A DNA stretch of 64,000 bases from Streptomyces agglomeratus. GTDB lineage: Bacteria; Actinomycetota; Actinomycetes; Streptomycetales; Streptomycetaceae. The first letter of the stretch is position 1. Each line of letters begins with the position of its first letter. The stretch covers positions 5,524,501 through 5,588,500 of the forward strand of contig NZ_MEHJ01000001.1 in assembly GCF_001746415.1 (NCBI RefSeq), in the 5' to 3' direction. Position numbers and translations under genes: made by a program. Shown here piece after piece: positions 45,101 through 53,523 of the stretch. The notes beneath the pieces were generated by a model. That model had not been told where the DNA came from and searched no databases. It was given only the letters and a program-made list of their open reading frames with translations.

Positions 45101-46402
45101 TCAGTCCCGGCGCGCGTACGCGATGAGGTGGTGGCGGTCCTTGCGGTCCGTCCAGGGGAACAGGGCCGTGGCTGCCACCTCCACCGCCGGGACGTGCACG
45201 TTCGCCGGCAGTGCCGTCGGCCGGGACGTCGGGAGGTCGGCCGACACGGGCGTGCGCGTCGCCGTGGTGCCGTACGCGATGCCCGTGTCCGTCACCACCG
45301 TCAGCGACAGCGGCTTCGTGCCGTCCGCCTCCTCGAAGCAGTGCCCGGCCCCTGTCTCCAGGTCGAAGCCCAGACTCCCCGCCACCATGTACCGTCCCTC
45401 CGGCGCCACCGCCGCGGGCGGGTACGTACCCGGCTCTATGGCCGGCTTCCGGCACTCGGCCCTCGCCAGCACCTTCCCCGTCGTCGCGTCGTGCACGGCC
45501 CACACGTCGTAGTCGGCCGCGCCCTCGCTGCCCCGCTTCTTGCGCCACTTGGCGAGAACCCGCCCGTCCGCCACCGCCGTCGGCACCCCCGAAGCCGCGT
45601 CCGTCCCGCCGGGCGCGGTCTTGCGGCTGTGCCAGCCGCCCCGTACCCAGAACTCCCGGCGGCCGCTCACCAGCAGCCCCTTGTCCGTCACCGCCCGCAC
45701 CTGCGTCTGCACCCGGCAGTCCCCGCAGCCCTTCGGGTGGCGGAGGTCCTGCGGGGTGAAGCGGGTCACCTGGCCCGTCACCGGATCGACGACCGCGCTC
45801 AGGGCGCCGCCGTCGCTGACGAGGATGCCGGGGCCGGTCCCGTTCACGGTCGGCGGCTGCGCCCACGGCAGCTCGACCCGACGCTGCGTGCCGTTCTCCA
45901 CGTCGTACACGTCGAGCGCCACGATCATGTCGGCGGCCGTCAGCGCGTCCTCGCCGACCCTGCCGTACGACCAGGTCACGAAGAACTCGCGGCCGTCCTT
46001 GGCCACGGTCAGCAGCCGGGGGAAGTGCGCCGGATCGGACAACGGCTGCCACGCGTCGCCCGTCCACCGCGTCCTGCCGCTCGCCGCGTCGACGGTCCGC
46101 AGCCGGAAGCGGGTCGCGGACACGCGCTCCAGGAACCCCACGCGTCCCGCGCCCTTCGCGACCGCGTGCTCCACGGACGCGCCGGTGACCTCCCAGCCCC
46201 GCGTGGTGGTGTACGCCGGCGGAACGTCGAGCCGCGTCGCCGGCCCGGCCGCCGCGCTTGTCCTCTTCGCGGGTTCCGGCGCCCCGGGCGGCTTACGCTT
46301 CCCGTCGCCGCCGCTGTCGCCACCGCACGTGGCCAGCAGGAGCAGTAGCGCCAGGACGATCACACCGGCCACCAGAGCCACACGTACGACCCGCTGTCCC
46401 AT
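45101..46402 (-). CDS. membrane-anchored PQQ-like beta-propeller protein
   Basis: A 433-residue protein. N-terminal hydrophobic segment VVRVALVAGVIVLALLLLLATCGG either anchors it or, with the cysteine, is a poor lipobox (LATC). Outside the membrane is a Gly/Pro/Lys-rich linker and then a beta-propeller with repeated strands such as TVDAASGRTRWTG, LLTVAKDGREFFVTWSYG, ILVSDGGALSAVVDPVTGQV, DVWAVHDATTGKVLARAEC, in the style of PQQ-type quinoprotein folds but without PQQ ligands. Three or four cysteines (KGCGDCRVQ, AECRKP, GHCFEE) may pair. Function unknown. ATG at 46402. Confidence 0.78.
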   Translation of the reverse strand: MGQRVVRVALVAGVIVLALLLLLATCGGDSGGDGKRKPPGAPEPAKRTSAAAGPATRLDVPPAYTTTRGWEVTGASVEHAVAKGAGRVGFLERVSATRFRLRTVDAASGRTRWTGDAWQPLSDPAHFPRLLTVAKDGREFFVTWSYGRVGEDALTAADMIVALDVYDVENGTQRRVELPWAQPPTVNGTGPGILVSDGGALSAVVDPVTGQVTRFTPQDLRHPKGCGDCRVQTQVRAVTDKGLLVSGRREFWVRGGWHSRKTAPGGTDAASGVPTAVADGRVLAKWRKKRGSEGAADYDVWAVHDATTGKVLARAECRKPAIEPGTYPPAAVAPEGRYMVAGSLGFDLETGAGHCFEEADGTKPLSLTVVTDTGIAYGTTATRTPVSADLPTSRPTALPANVHVPAVEVAATALFPWTDRKDRHHLIAYARRD

Positions 46403-46533
46403 GGTCCCCCCGAGGGTCAAGTCAAGGGCGTCAGCGTAGCAACCGGCTCTGGCGGGACATCAGTTCAGCCGCACGCCGCCGCGGCCCGACCGGGACGTCC
46501 GCGACGTACTCCGAAAGTGCCTAAAATTCGACA

Positions 46534-47577
46534 GTGAACTCCACCCTCCCCACCGCGGAAGCCCTGCGCGGCGCACTCGCCGGACTTCTCGACGGGCTGC
46601 CGCCCAAGCAGGCGGCGCAGGCCGTCGAGCGGCTGATCGCGAACTACCGGGGGACCACCCCCACCGGTGCCCCCGTGCTCCGCGACCGCTCGGACGTCGC
46701 CGCGTACGCCGCGTACCGGATGCCCGCCACCTTCGAGGCGGTACGTTCCGCGCTCGCCGCGCTGCGCGACGCGGCCCCGGAGTGGACCCCGGCGACGCAC
46801 ACGGACATCGGCGGCGGTACCGGCGCGGCGACGTGGGCCGTGGCGGAGGCGTGGCAGGAGAAGGCGGCCAGTACGGTCGTCGACTGGGCCGAGCCGGCCC
46901 TCGCGCTCGGCCGGGAACTGGCCGAACTCTCCGGGTCCCCCGCCCTGCGCGCCGCGGCCTGGCAGCGCTCTCGTATCGGATCGGCGCTCCGGATCGAGAG
47001 CAGTGATCTCGTCACGGTCTCGTACGTCCTGAAGGAACTCACCCCCGCCGACCGCGCCTCGCTCGTCACCGAGGCCGCCCGCGCCGCGCAGGCCGTCGTG
47101 ATCGTGGAACCCGGCACCCCCGACGGCTACCTCCGCGTCATCGAGGCCAGGCAGCAGCTGATCGACGCCGGCCTGAGCGTCGCCGCCCCCTGTCCGCACA
47201 GCGGCGCCTGCCCCATCGAGCCCGGCACGGACTGGTGCCACTTCTCGGCGCGGGTGAGCCGCTCCTCTCTCCACCGCCAGGTCAAGGGCGGCTCGCTGCC
47301 GTACGAGGACGAGAAGTTCAGCTACGTCGCCGCCGTGCGCGACGGGGTGGACGCGGACCCGGCGGCCAACCGCGTGATCCGCAGACCGCAGATCCGCAAG
47401 GGCATGGTCCTGCTGGAACTGTGCGCGAAGCCGGAGGAACTCACCCGCGAGACGGTCACCAAGAAGCGCCACGGCGACCTCTACCGCGCCGCCCGCGACG
47501 TCGACTGGGGCGACGCGTGGCCCCCGCCGGAAGCCGGACGGCAAAAGGGCAGCGGACCGAGCGCCGCTGAGCGCTGA
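46534..47577 (+). CDS. Rsm22-type rRNA small-subunit methyltransferase-like protein
   Basis: A 347-residue protein of the Rsm22 family, linked to mitochondrial and bacterial small-subunit assembly. It starts with a helical domain, then a SAM-binding core THTDIGGGTGAATWAVAEAW and VTVSYVLKELTPADR, followed by EPGTPDGYLRVIEARQQL. A cysteine cluster CPHSGACPIEPGTDWCHFSARV is the four-cysteine metal (iron-sulfur) site of the family. The end EELTRETVTKKRHGDLYRAARDVDWGD is conserved. The GTG at 46534 lies just after TAAAAT (-10), so the gene is probably leaderless. Divergent from the beta-propeller protein. Confidence 0.88.
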   Translation: MNSTLPTAEALRGALAGLLDGLPPKQAAQAVERLIANYRGTTPTGAPVLRDRSDVAAYAAYRMPATFEAVRSALAALRDAAPEWTPATHTDIGGGTGAATWAVAEAWQEKAASTVVDWAEPALALGRELAELSGSPALRAAAWQRSRIGSALRIESSDLVTVSYVLKELTPADRASLVTEAARAAQAVVIVEPGTPDGYLRVIEARQQLIDAGLSVAAPCPHSGACPIEPGTDWCHFSARVSRSSLHRQVKGGSLPYEDEKFSYVAAVRDGVDADPAANRVIRRPQIRKGMVLLELCAKPEELTRETVTKKRHGDLYRAARDVDWGDAWPPPEAGRQKGSGPSAAER

Positions 47578-47640
47578 TCCGCCGCCTGGAGGTTCAGGGA
47601 AGGGTTTCCACCTTCTTCCCGATCGATGGATCGTCGGGTG

Positions 47641-47883
47641 TCAGTTGTGTCCTGGCGGGGCGTGGCCCGAGGGGTTCCGGTTCTCGGTCTCCTGCGTGTG
47701 CGCGCCGCCCTTGCAGGTCGGCTGCTGGCCACCGGGCTCATTACCGGACGGGTTGGTACAGGAAACGTCGACCGGCTGGATCTTGGCTTCGGCGATCCCC
47801 GCGCCGCCGAGGCCCATTGCGAACGCTGCGGCTCCAGCGGCAACTGCCGCTCCGAGCCGCTTCCTCATCGTCATGCTTGCCAT
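47641..47883 (-). CDS. small secreted Pro/Gly-rich protein
   Basis: An 80-residue exported protein: MASMTMRKRLGAAVAAGAAAFAMGLGGAGIAEA is a signal peptide with cleavage near residue 33. The mature part, ~47 residues, contains two cysteines (VSCTNP and PTCKGG) and the low-complexity end HTQETENRNPSGHAPPGHN. Unrecognised. No clear ribosome site before the ATG at 47883, so the start may differ. It is convergent with rsm22 (63 bases between). Confidence 0.65.
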   Translation of the reverse strand: MASMTMRKRLGAAVAAGAAAFAMGLGGAGIAEAKIQPVDVSCTNPSGNEPGGQQPTCKGGAHTQETENRNPSGHAPPGHN

Positions 47884-48014
47884 GTTCAGCTCAGCCGCCA
47901 GTCTGTTTTCACATGCCGTGCGGCAGAGCGTTCGAACTGTCGCACCTCCCCGATCCACCTTTCTCGGGTGGGCGATATGTGTCAAGTTGTCCTAAAATTC
48001 CTCCCTTGCGTCGA

Positions 48015-48046
48015 CGGCCGGGCCACGCGGCGGCATGGCCCGGCCG
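48015..48046 (-). terminator. hairpin terminator after the DDAH gene
   Basis: CGGCCGGGCC / GGCCCGGCCG, a perfect 10-bp stem with a 12-base loop, 25 bases past the DDAH stop. Confidence 0.8.
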
Positions 48047-48070
48047 GTCGCATCCGGGACCCGCGGTCGC

Positions 48071-48907
48071 TCACTGGGACGGAACGTGCCCGGTGCCGCG
48101 CAGTTCCTGTGTGCAGCACTTCACGCTGCCGCCGCCCTTGAGCAGCTCCCCGAGGTCGATCCCCACCGGTTCGTACCCGCGTGCCCGCAGCGGGGCGAAG
48201 AGCCCGAGCGCGGTCTGCGGCAGCAGTACGTGCCGCCCGTCGCTCACCGCGTTGAGCCCGAGGGCCGCCGCGTCGGCCTCCTCCGCGATGATCGCGTCGG
48301 GGAAGAGCCGGGCGAGGACGGCCCGGCTGCCGGGGGAGAAGGCGCCGGGGTAGTACATGACCTCGTCGTCACGGTCGTCGAGGACGGCCAGTGCGGTGTC
48401 CAGGTGGTAGTAGCGCGGGTCGACGAGGTCCAGGCCGATGACCGGGCGGCCGAAGAACTCCTGCGCCTCGTCGTGCGAGAGCGGGCTGGAGCGAAAGCCG
48501 CGCCCGGCGAGGATCCACGACGACGTGACCGCGAAGTCGCCCTCGCCCTCGTTGATGTGCGCGGGCTCGCAGATCTCGGTGAATCCGTGGGCACGGAACC
48601 ACTCCAGGTGCGCCTCGGCCTCCAGGGTCCGCTCCGCGTACGCGAACCGGGCGCCGAGCACCCGCCCGTCGATGACGGTGGCGCCGTTGGCCGCGTACAC
48701 CATGTCGGGCAGGCCCGGCCTGGGGGTGAGGAGTTCGACGGTGTGGCCGAGGCTCCGGTAGCGGTCGCGCAGGTCCTCCCACTGGGCGAGGGCCAGCGGC
48801 AGGTCGACCGGCTTTCCGGGGTCCATCCAGGGATTGATGGAGTAAGTCACCCTGAAGTGCTCCGGGGGGCACATCAGGTAGCGGCGGGGCGAGGCGTCAC
48901 GAGGCAA
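48071..48907 (-). CDS. ddaH: dimethylarginine dimethylaminohydrolase (DDAH)-like
   Basis: A 278-residue amidinotransferase-superfamily hydrolase. It converts N-omega-methylated arginines to citrulline plus methylamines. Motifs: CPPEHFRVTYSINPWMD, TPRPGLPDMVYAANGATV, FTEICEPAHINEGEGDFAV, DPRYYHLDTALAVLDD (catalytic His), and KGGGSVKCCTQELRGTGHV with the nucleophilic Cys. I chose TTG at 48907 because GAGGAG lies six bases before it; ATG at 48874 (MCPPEHF) is the in-frame alternative. The divergent TetR-type gene and its 17-bp palindrome lie upstream. A possible target of that regulator. Confidence 0.88.
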   Translation of the reverse strand: MPRDASPRRYLMCPPEHFRVTYSINPWMDPGKPVDLPLALAQWEDLRDRYRSLGHTVELLTPRPGLPDMVYAANGATVIDGRVLGARFAYAERTLEAEAHLEWFRAHGFTEICEPAHINEGEGDFAVTSSWILAGRGFRSSPLSHDEAQEFFGRPVIGLDLVDPRYYHLDTALAVLDDRDDEVMYYPGAFSPGSRAVLARLFPDAIIAEEADAAALGLNAVSDGRHVLLPQTALGLFAPLRARGYEPVGIDLGELLKGGGSVKCCTQELRGTGHVPSQ

Positions 48908-49033
48908 TGAGGGCTCCTCACGAGCGGCGGCAGGGGCACGGAGTGTGCGTGTGCAGCCATGGTCCGCCGAACGGAGCCGTACCGCAGTGAACCGATCGGG
49001 TGGTTCCCGAGTGGTCAGCCCGGATTCACTCAA

Positions 49034-49050
49034 CGAGACGTGACGTCTCG
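49034..49050. promoter_or_regulatory. 17-bp TetR-type operator
   Basis: CGAGACGT G ACGTCTCG, perfectly symmetrical, in the 164-base region between the divergent DDAH and TetR genes. A -10 box TAGATT (49060-49065) follows at nine bases, so the operator covers the -35/spacer of the TetR promoter: probable autorepression. Confidence 0.75.
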
Positions 49051-49071
49051 CCGCGCTGGTAGATTGGACCC

Positions 49072-49780
49072 ATGGCCGAGACCGGAACTCCCCGTACCGC
49101 ACGCACCTCCAGCGCCGCACAGCCCCCCAGCGCCCCGCGGACCACCGGCGCCCCCGGCGGCCCCGGCGGCCCCGGACCCCGACTCCACGCGCCGCAGCGA
49201 GCGCTCCCGCCGTGCGATCTACGAAGCCGCCCTCTCCCTCGTCGGCGAGGTGGGCTACCCCAGGACCACGATCGAGGGCATCGCCGCCCGCGCCGGCGTC
49301 GGCAAGCAGACGATCTACCGCTGGTGGCCCTCGAAGGCCGCCGTCCTGCTCGAAGCCTTCATCGACCTCGGCGAACAGGCCGCCCGGGCGGCGGGCACCG
49401 AGGCGGGCGACTACGCGATCCCGGACACCGGCGACCTGGCGGCCGACCTCAGGACGGTCCTGCGCGCGACCGTCGACGAACTGGTCGACCCCAAGTACGA
49501 AGCCCCCTCCCGCGCCCTCGCCGCCGCGGGCGTGGTCGACCCCCAGCTGGGCGCGGAGTTCGTCGAGAAGCTGCTCGAACCGCAGCTCCAGCTGTACGTC
49601 GAGCGACTGCGCGCCGCGCAGGAGACCGGCGACGTACGCGCCGGGATCGACCCCCGCATCGCCCTCGAACTCCTCGTCGCCCCGCTCGCCCACCGCTGGC
49701 TCCTGCGCACGCTCCCGCTCACGCACGCGTACGCCGACGCGATCGTCGACTACGCGCTCGGCGGCCTCGCGGCACGCTGA
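49072..49780 (+). CDS. TetR-family regulator with probable N-terminal frameshift
   Basis: A TetR repressor: HTH SRRAIYEAALSLVGEVGYPRTTIEGIAARAGVGKQTIYRWWPSKAAVLLEAF, then a ligand domain ending LPLTHAYADAIVDYALGGLAAR, ~195 residues in the C-terminal frame. The start is a problem. The ATG at 49072 is 7 bases after the -10 box TAGATT, the position of a leaderless start, but its frame (AETGTPRTARTSSAAQ...) leaves the TetR frame in the disordered Pro/Gly-rich leader near 49160-49185. One base less in the GGCGGCCCCGG repeats would join them. If no frameshift, TTG at 49064 or GTG at 49040 would have to be the start. Divergent from DDAH, with a palindromic operator between. Confidence 0.8.
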
Positions 49781-49842
49781 GCCGGACCGGGCCGGCCCCA
49801 CGCCGCCGCCCTGCCGCCGCCTCGGGTGAGTTCGCTCACCAC

Positions 49843-49871
49843 GTTCGCCGCGCGTTCACCGCGAGGTCATT
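49843..49871 (+). promoter_or_regulatory. possible PhoP (PHO) box
   Basis: Three heptamers at exact 11-base spacing: GTTCGCC (49843), GTTCACC (49854), GGTCATT (49865). This is the direct-repeat form of Streptomyces PHO boxes, about 130 bases ahead of the PrimPol-type gene at 50001. A hairpin GGTGAG TTCG CTCACC (49825-49840), probably ending the TetR transcript, is just before it. Confidence 0.5.
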
Positions 49872-50000
49872 TATCGGGGCAAAGGCGCCAATCGAACCGC
49901 CGCTGTGGTATCGGCCCATGTACCCCGGATGGGGACTGCGGCCACCCGAGGCGCAGGATGGTGGCAGCATGGACAGCGCAACGCTGAGGTGAGGGGTTGA

Positions 50001-50774
50001 ATGGGCGCCGACTTCGGCCGCTATCGCGGCACAGAGAGCAGGCAGACAGTGGAAAGCAGGCTTCCCCAGTGGCTGCGCCGCCGCCCGAAGGCCACCGACG
50101 CGGACGGCCTGGCCGAGAGCCGTGAGGCCCTGCTCCTGGCCGCCGCCGCCGCGGGTCTGCCGCTCGCCCCTGCCGCGTACCCGGCCGGATACCGATGTTC
50201 GTGCGAACGCGTCGGCTGTCCCACGCCCGCCCGCCACCCCGTCTCGTTCGCCTGGCAGACGCAGTCGACGACCGACGCGGCGCAGATCAAGCGCTGGGCG
50301 GAGGGCCAGCCGCAGGCGAACTTCATCACCGCCACCGGCATGGTCCACGACGTACTCGACGTCCCCCTCGAAGCGGGCCGCAGCGCGCTGGAGCGGCTGC
50401 TCGCGGCGGGAGTCGACGTCGGCCCGGTCGCCGAGTTCGGCGGCAGCAACGGCGACGACGCCCGCCTGCTCTTCTTCACCGCCACCCGGGGGACCCCGGA
50501 CGACGAGGACGAGTGGTGGCCGTGCGAGCTGGACTGCCATCCCGAGACCATGGACGAGCATCCGGGGCTGCGCTGGCACTGCCGCGGCAGCTACGTCCTC
50601 GTACCGCCGGCGAAACTCCCCGGCGAGCACGCGGTCAGCTGGGTCCGCGGCCTCGAACACCCGCTGCCCGACCCGCTGACCCTTCTGGAGACCCTGACCG
50701 ACGCCTGCGCGCGGTACGTCGGCGAGGACGACCCGGACGATCACCACGCGGTGGCCTGGCCCCTGGGCCGCTGA
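50001..50774 (+). CDS. bifunctional primase/polymerase N-terminal-domain protein
   Basis: A 257-residue protein related to the Prim-Pol domain of plasmid and phage replication proteins (RepA/prim-pol type). Recognisable parts: ALLLAAAAAGLPLAPAAYP, HPVSFAWQTQSTTDAAQIKRWAEGQPQANFITATGMVHDVLDVPLEAG, a region typical of this family (GxxH...TTD..I..W). Its catalytic D-x-E is replaced by DVPLE, which questions polymerase activity. No helicase or integrase is near, so it is a chromosomal solitary copy as found in many Streptomyces. Cysteines (RCSCERVGCPTPARHP, CELDCH) may bind a metal. ATG at 50001; a PHO-box-like sequence is upstream. Confidence 0.78.
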   Translation: MGADFGRYRGTESRQTVESRLPQWLRRRPKATDADGLAESREALLLAAAAAGLPLAPAAYPAGYRCSCERVGCPTPARHPVSFAWQTQSTTDAAQIKRWAEGQPQANFITATGMVHDVLDVPLEAGRSALERLLAAGVDVGPVAEFGGSNGDDARLLFFTATRGTPDDEDEWWPCELDCHPETMDEHPGLRWHCRGSYVLVPPAKLPGEHAVSWVRGLEHPLPDPLTLLETLTDACARYVGEDDPDDHHAVAWPLGR

Positions 50775-50882
50775 GCGACCGGCCGCCCCGGAAGGCGGCG
50801 GCATCGGGACCTGGCGTATCAGGAGCCGGCGGTACAGGCACTCGGCGGCAGAGAGGCCCGGCCGCATCGGGACCCGGCGCCG

Positions 50883-51884
50883 TCAGGAGCCCTTGGCGCC
50901 CGTGAGGCCCTGGATCCGGGCCAGCACCGTGACCTTCTGCTCGCCCTTGGGCGGCACCTGTGCGACCTGGCTGGACACCCGCTCCTTCGTCAGCCTGGTC
51001 CGCGCGGTGCCGGTCATCAACGCCCGTACGTCGGCGTTGAGGTCCAGCCGGACCCCCCGGGCCACGGTCTGCTGCTCGAACTGACGGGTGGCGAAGAAAA
51101 CCGTCGCCCCGCCGTCCTCCGTGACCAGCCCCAGCGGCGCGAACGCCCCGGCGTCCAGGCGCTGGTCGCGGTACTGGACGACCCGCCCAAGCTGTCGCGC
51201 CGACTTCTGACGCGTCTGGCGTACGGCCGAAGTGTGCGGCCCCGGCGCAAAGTTCTCGGGCTTGCCGTCCTGCATGTACGACGCGTACTGCACGCTCAGG
51301 TCCTTCGGCGGCACGACGAGATCCGGAGCGTCCGGCCGTACCGGCTCCGCCCAGCCGTCCTCGTCCTTCTTGAACGCGGGCATCTCGTCCGGCGTCAGCA
51401 CCGACAGGTGCGAGACCTCCCACAGCTGGTCGGCCCCACCGCGTACGAACACCAGCAGCCAGCGCGTGTCGAGCTTGGCCTCGTCCCGGTCGCGGTTGCT
51501 GTCGGTGTCCGCGACGAACCACCGGGGCCAGCCCGCCTTCTTGGGGATGGCGTACTTCGCGTCGGTCAGCTCCAGCGGCTCGTGGCGCGGGTTCCCCTGC
51601 GGGCTCTGCACCTGACGTGCCCTGAGCCCCGCCTGGTTGATCGCGCCGAGTGGCCCGGTGACCCGCCCCGCGTCGAGGGCCGGGTCGTACGCCTTGTCCG
51701 CCTTGTTGTACGCGGCAGTGAAGTCCTTCAGAGCCTGCGCGGCCTCGGACTCCGTCGCCGCCGGTACGACTTCCAGCTCGCCGTGCACTGTCACGCAACC
51801 GCTCGCTGTCAACGACAGCGCCGTCGCTGTCGCGAGCGCCGTTCCCAGCCGCCTCAGCGTGCTCCGCCTGCCCAGCCTGCTCAT
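50883..51884 (-). CDS. hypothetical lipoprotein
   Basis: A 333-residue lipoprotein: n-region MSRLGRRSTLRRL, hydrophobic region, and lipobox LTASGCVTV (cysteine ~30). The rest is a soluble extracytoplasmic domain with QALKDFTAAYNKADKAYDPALDAG, NPRHEPLELTDAKYAIPKKAGWPRWFVAD, LDTRWLLVFVRGGADQLWEVSHLSVL, resembling NTF2-like cone folds, and a C-terminal domain (VQYRDQRLDAGAFAPLGLVTEDGGATVFFATRQFEQQ). Found across Streptomyces; no function recognised. ATG at 51884. Convergent with the PrimPol gene; the gap between them (50775-50882) carries a partial repeat of this gene's 3' end. Confidence 0.8.
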   Translation of the reverse strand: MSRLGRRSTLRRLGTALATATALSLTASGCVTVHGELEVVPAATESEAAQALKDFTAAYNKADKAYDPALDAGRVTGPLGAINQAGLRARQVQSPQGNPRHEPLELTDAKYAIPKKAGWPRWFVADTDSNRDRDEAKLDTRWLLVFVRGGADQLWEVSHLSVLTPDEMPAFKKDEDGWAEPVRPDAPDLVVPPKDLSVQYASYMQDGKPENFAPGPHTSAVRQTRQKSARQLGRVVQYRDQRLDAGAFAPLGLVTEDGGATVFFATRQFEQQTVARGVRLDLNADVRALMTGTARTRLTKERVSSQVAQVPPKGEQKVTVLARIQGLTGAKGS

Positions 51885-52016
51885 GCGCTGCCTTCTGTGT
51901 CTTCGTCCCCACCGACTTCCGGAACCCTACCGGGGACGGGGAAGGCACGAGCGCGGGGATCAGGTACAGCGGCCACACCGTGACCTGGCCGCGGCGGCCG
52001 GTGTTTCAATGCCTCC

Positions 52017-52697
52017 GTGAACGAACTCGACGTACTGCGCGTCTTCTGCGGTCCGGACGGACGCCACGGCAACGCCCTCGGCGTCGTACGCGACGGACGT
52101 ACGTACCCCGACGAGGCGTCCCGACAGGCACTGGCCGCCGAACTCGGCTTCAGCGAGACCGTGTTCGTCGACGACCCGGAACGCGGCGTCGTCGACATCC
52201 ACACCCCGGGCCTGCGCCTGCCCTTCGCCGGACACCCGCTGGTCGGCGCCGCCTGGCTGCTCGACCTGGAGGTGGTCAACCCGCCGGCCGGGGAGGTATG
52301 GGCGCGCCACGACGGCGAGTTCACCTGGATCACGGCCCGCCCCGAGTGGGCGCCGCCGCGCCGTCTCCAGCGGTACGCGTCGGCCGCCGAGGTCGACGCA
52401 CTGCCCGCGCCGCCGCCCGGCGACGGCTGGCTGTACGCGTGGGCCTGGGAGGACGAGGCGGCGGGCCGGGTACGCGCCCGGGCGTTCCCGCGCCGCGACG
52501 ACGGCATCGTGGAGGACGAGGCGACCGGCGCCGCGGCGCTGCTGCTCACCGCCGAGCTGGGCCGCGCGCTGAACATCACGCAGGGCCGGGGCTCCCAGAT
52601 CCTGACGGCTCCGGGCCCCGGCGCCACGATCGAGATCGGCGGCCGGGTCCGCTTCGCCCGGTCCGCCGGCTTCCCGCAATCCGCCGGTTTCGCCTAG
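52017..52697 (+). CDS. PhzF-family isomerase-like protein
   Basis: A 226-residue, short PhzF-type protein (usual 260-290). It keeps the fold markers: VFCGPDGRHGNALGVV, ELGFSETVFVDDPERG (catalytic Glu), LRLPFAGHPLVGAAWLL, and GIVEDEATGAAALLLTAELG. The shortening lies in the middle, where the two-domain linker region is abbreviated. PhzF family enzymes isomerise phenazine-precursor dienes; most copies have unknown substrates. GTG at 52017. The 3' end overlaps the convergent heme oxygenase gene by 4 bases. Its longer relative at 35593 is broken. Confidence 0.82.
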   Translation: MNELDVLRVFCGPDGRHGNALGVVRDGRTYPDEASRQALAAELGFSETVFVDDPERGVVDIHTPGLRLPFAGHPLVGAAWLLDLEVVNPPAGEVWARHDGEFTWITARPEWAPPRRLQRYASAAEVDALPAPPPGDGWLYAWAWEDEAAGRVRARAFPRRDDGIVEDEATGAAALLLTAELGRALNITQGRGSQILTAPGPGATIEIGGRVRFARSAGFPQSAGFA

Positions 52698-53374
52698 GCG
52701 CTGAGGGGGAACTCGCCGCCCAGCTCGCGGAACACCGCGCCGTTGAAGTCGAAGGCGCGCTTGCACTCGTCGATGATGCGCTGCTTCTCCAGGTCGTCCG
52801 CGTTCACCCGGTCCAGCAGCTCGCGGTAACCCCGCTTGAAGGCGGCCGGGTTGGAGATGTCCTCGAAGACGTAGAAGCGCACACCGTCGCCCTTGCGCTC
52901 GAAGCCCCACGTCCGCTCCGCCTTGTCGCGGATGATCTGGCCGCCGGACAGGTCGCCGAGGTAGCGCGTGTAGTGGTGCGCCACGTACCCGGCCGGCCAG
53001 TCGCGCGCGCATTCGGCGACGCGGGCGGCGTACGCCGCGGTGGCGGGCAGCGGCACGGCCCGCGCACGCCAGCCGGCGCCGCGCAGGTGGGCGAGGTCCC
53101 GCTCCAGCTCGGCGGTACGCATCAGCTCGGGCTGGATGAACGGTCCCGCGACCGGGTCGTCCGCGAGCGACTCCGCGGCCTCCTCCAGCGCCCGGTACAC
53201 GAACCACAGCTGCTCGGTGTAGCGCGCGTACGCGTCAACGGGCAGCTTCCCGCCGAGCAGGTCGCTCATGAAGGACGAGGTCTCCGCCTCCGTGTGCTGC
53301 TCGTGCGAGGCGACTCGGATGAGCGTGGAGAAGGGCGTCTGGGCAGTGGCTGCGGCTGTGACGGTTGCGTCCAA
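52694..53374 (-). CDS. heme oxygenase (biliverdin-producing)
   Basis: A 226-residue HmuO/HO-1 family protein. Heme-binding His is in VASHEQHTEAETSSFMSDLLGG; the distal helix is YTRYLGDLSGGQIIRDKAER, with the flexible Gly-rich kink. FYVFEDISNPAAFKRGYRELLD follows. It frees iron from heme, giving biliverdin and CO, and is used to take iron from host or environmental heme. TTG at 53374 with GGAGG six bases ahead. A near-perfect iron box is 82 bases upstream, so it should be repressed when iron is plentiful. Electron donor unknown. Confidence 0.92.
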   Translation of the reverse strand: MDATVTAAATAQTPFSTLIRVASHEQHTEAETSSFMSDLLGGKLPVDAYARYTEQLWFVYRALEEAAESLADDPVAGPFIQPELMRTAELERDLAHLRGAGWRARAVPLPATAAYAARVAECARDWPAGYVAHHYTRYLGDLSGGQIIRDKAERTWGFERKGDGVRFYVFEDISNPAAFKRGYRELLDRVNADDLEKQRIIDECKRAFDFNGAVFRELGGEFPLSA

Positions 53375-53455
53375 GGCGGACCTCCGGGGACCGAGGGGTA
53401 CGGGAAAGGAGGACGTGCGGTGGCAGCACGCGCAGCCGCCACCGCCGATCTTCCT

Positions 53456-53473
53456 ACTTAGGCTTGCCTAAGT
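53456..53473 (-). promoter_or_regulatory. DmdR/IdeR-type iron box of heme oxygenase
   Basis: ACTTAGGC TT GCCTAAGT: two 8-bp arms fully symmetrical around two bases, matching TTAGG...CCTAA iron boxes. Lies between the heme oxygenase and map genes, both reading left. Confidence 0.88.
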
Positions 53474-53523
53474 CAATGAGTTCCCGACGACCTGTCGGTA
53501 AAAACGCTACCGCGCCGACCGGT

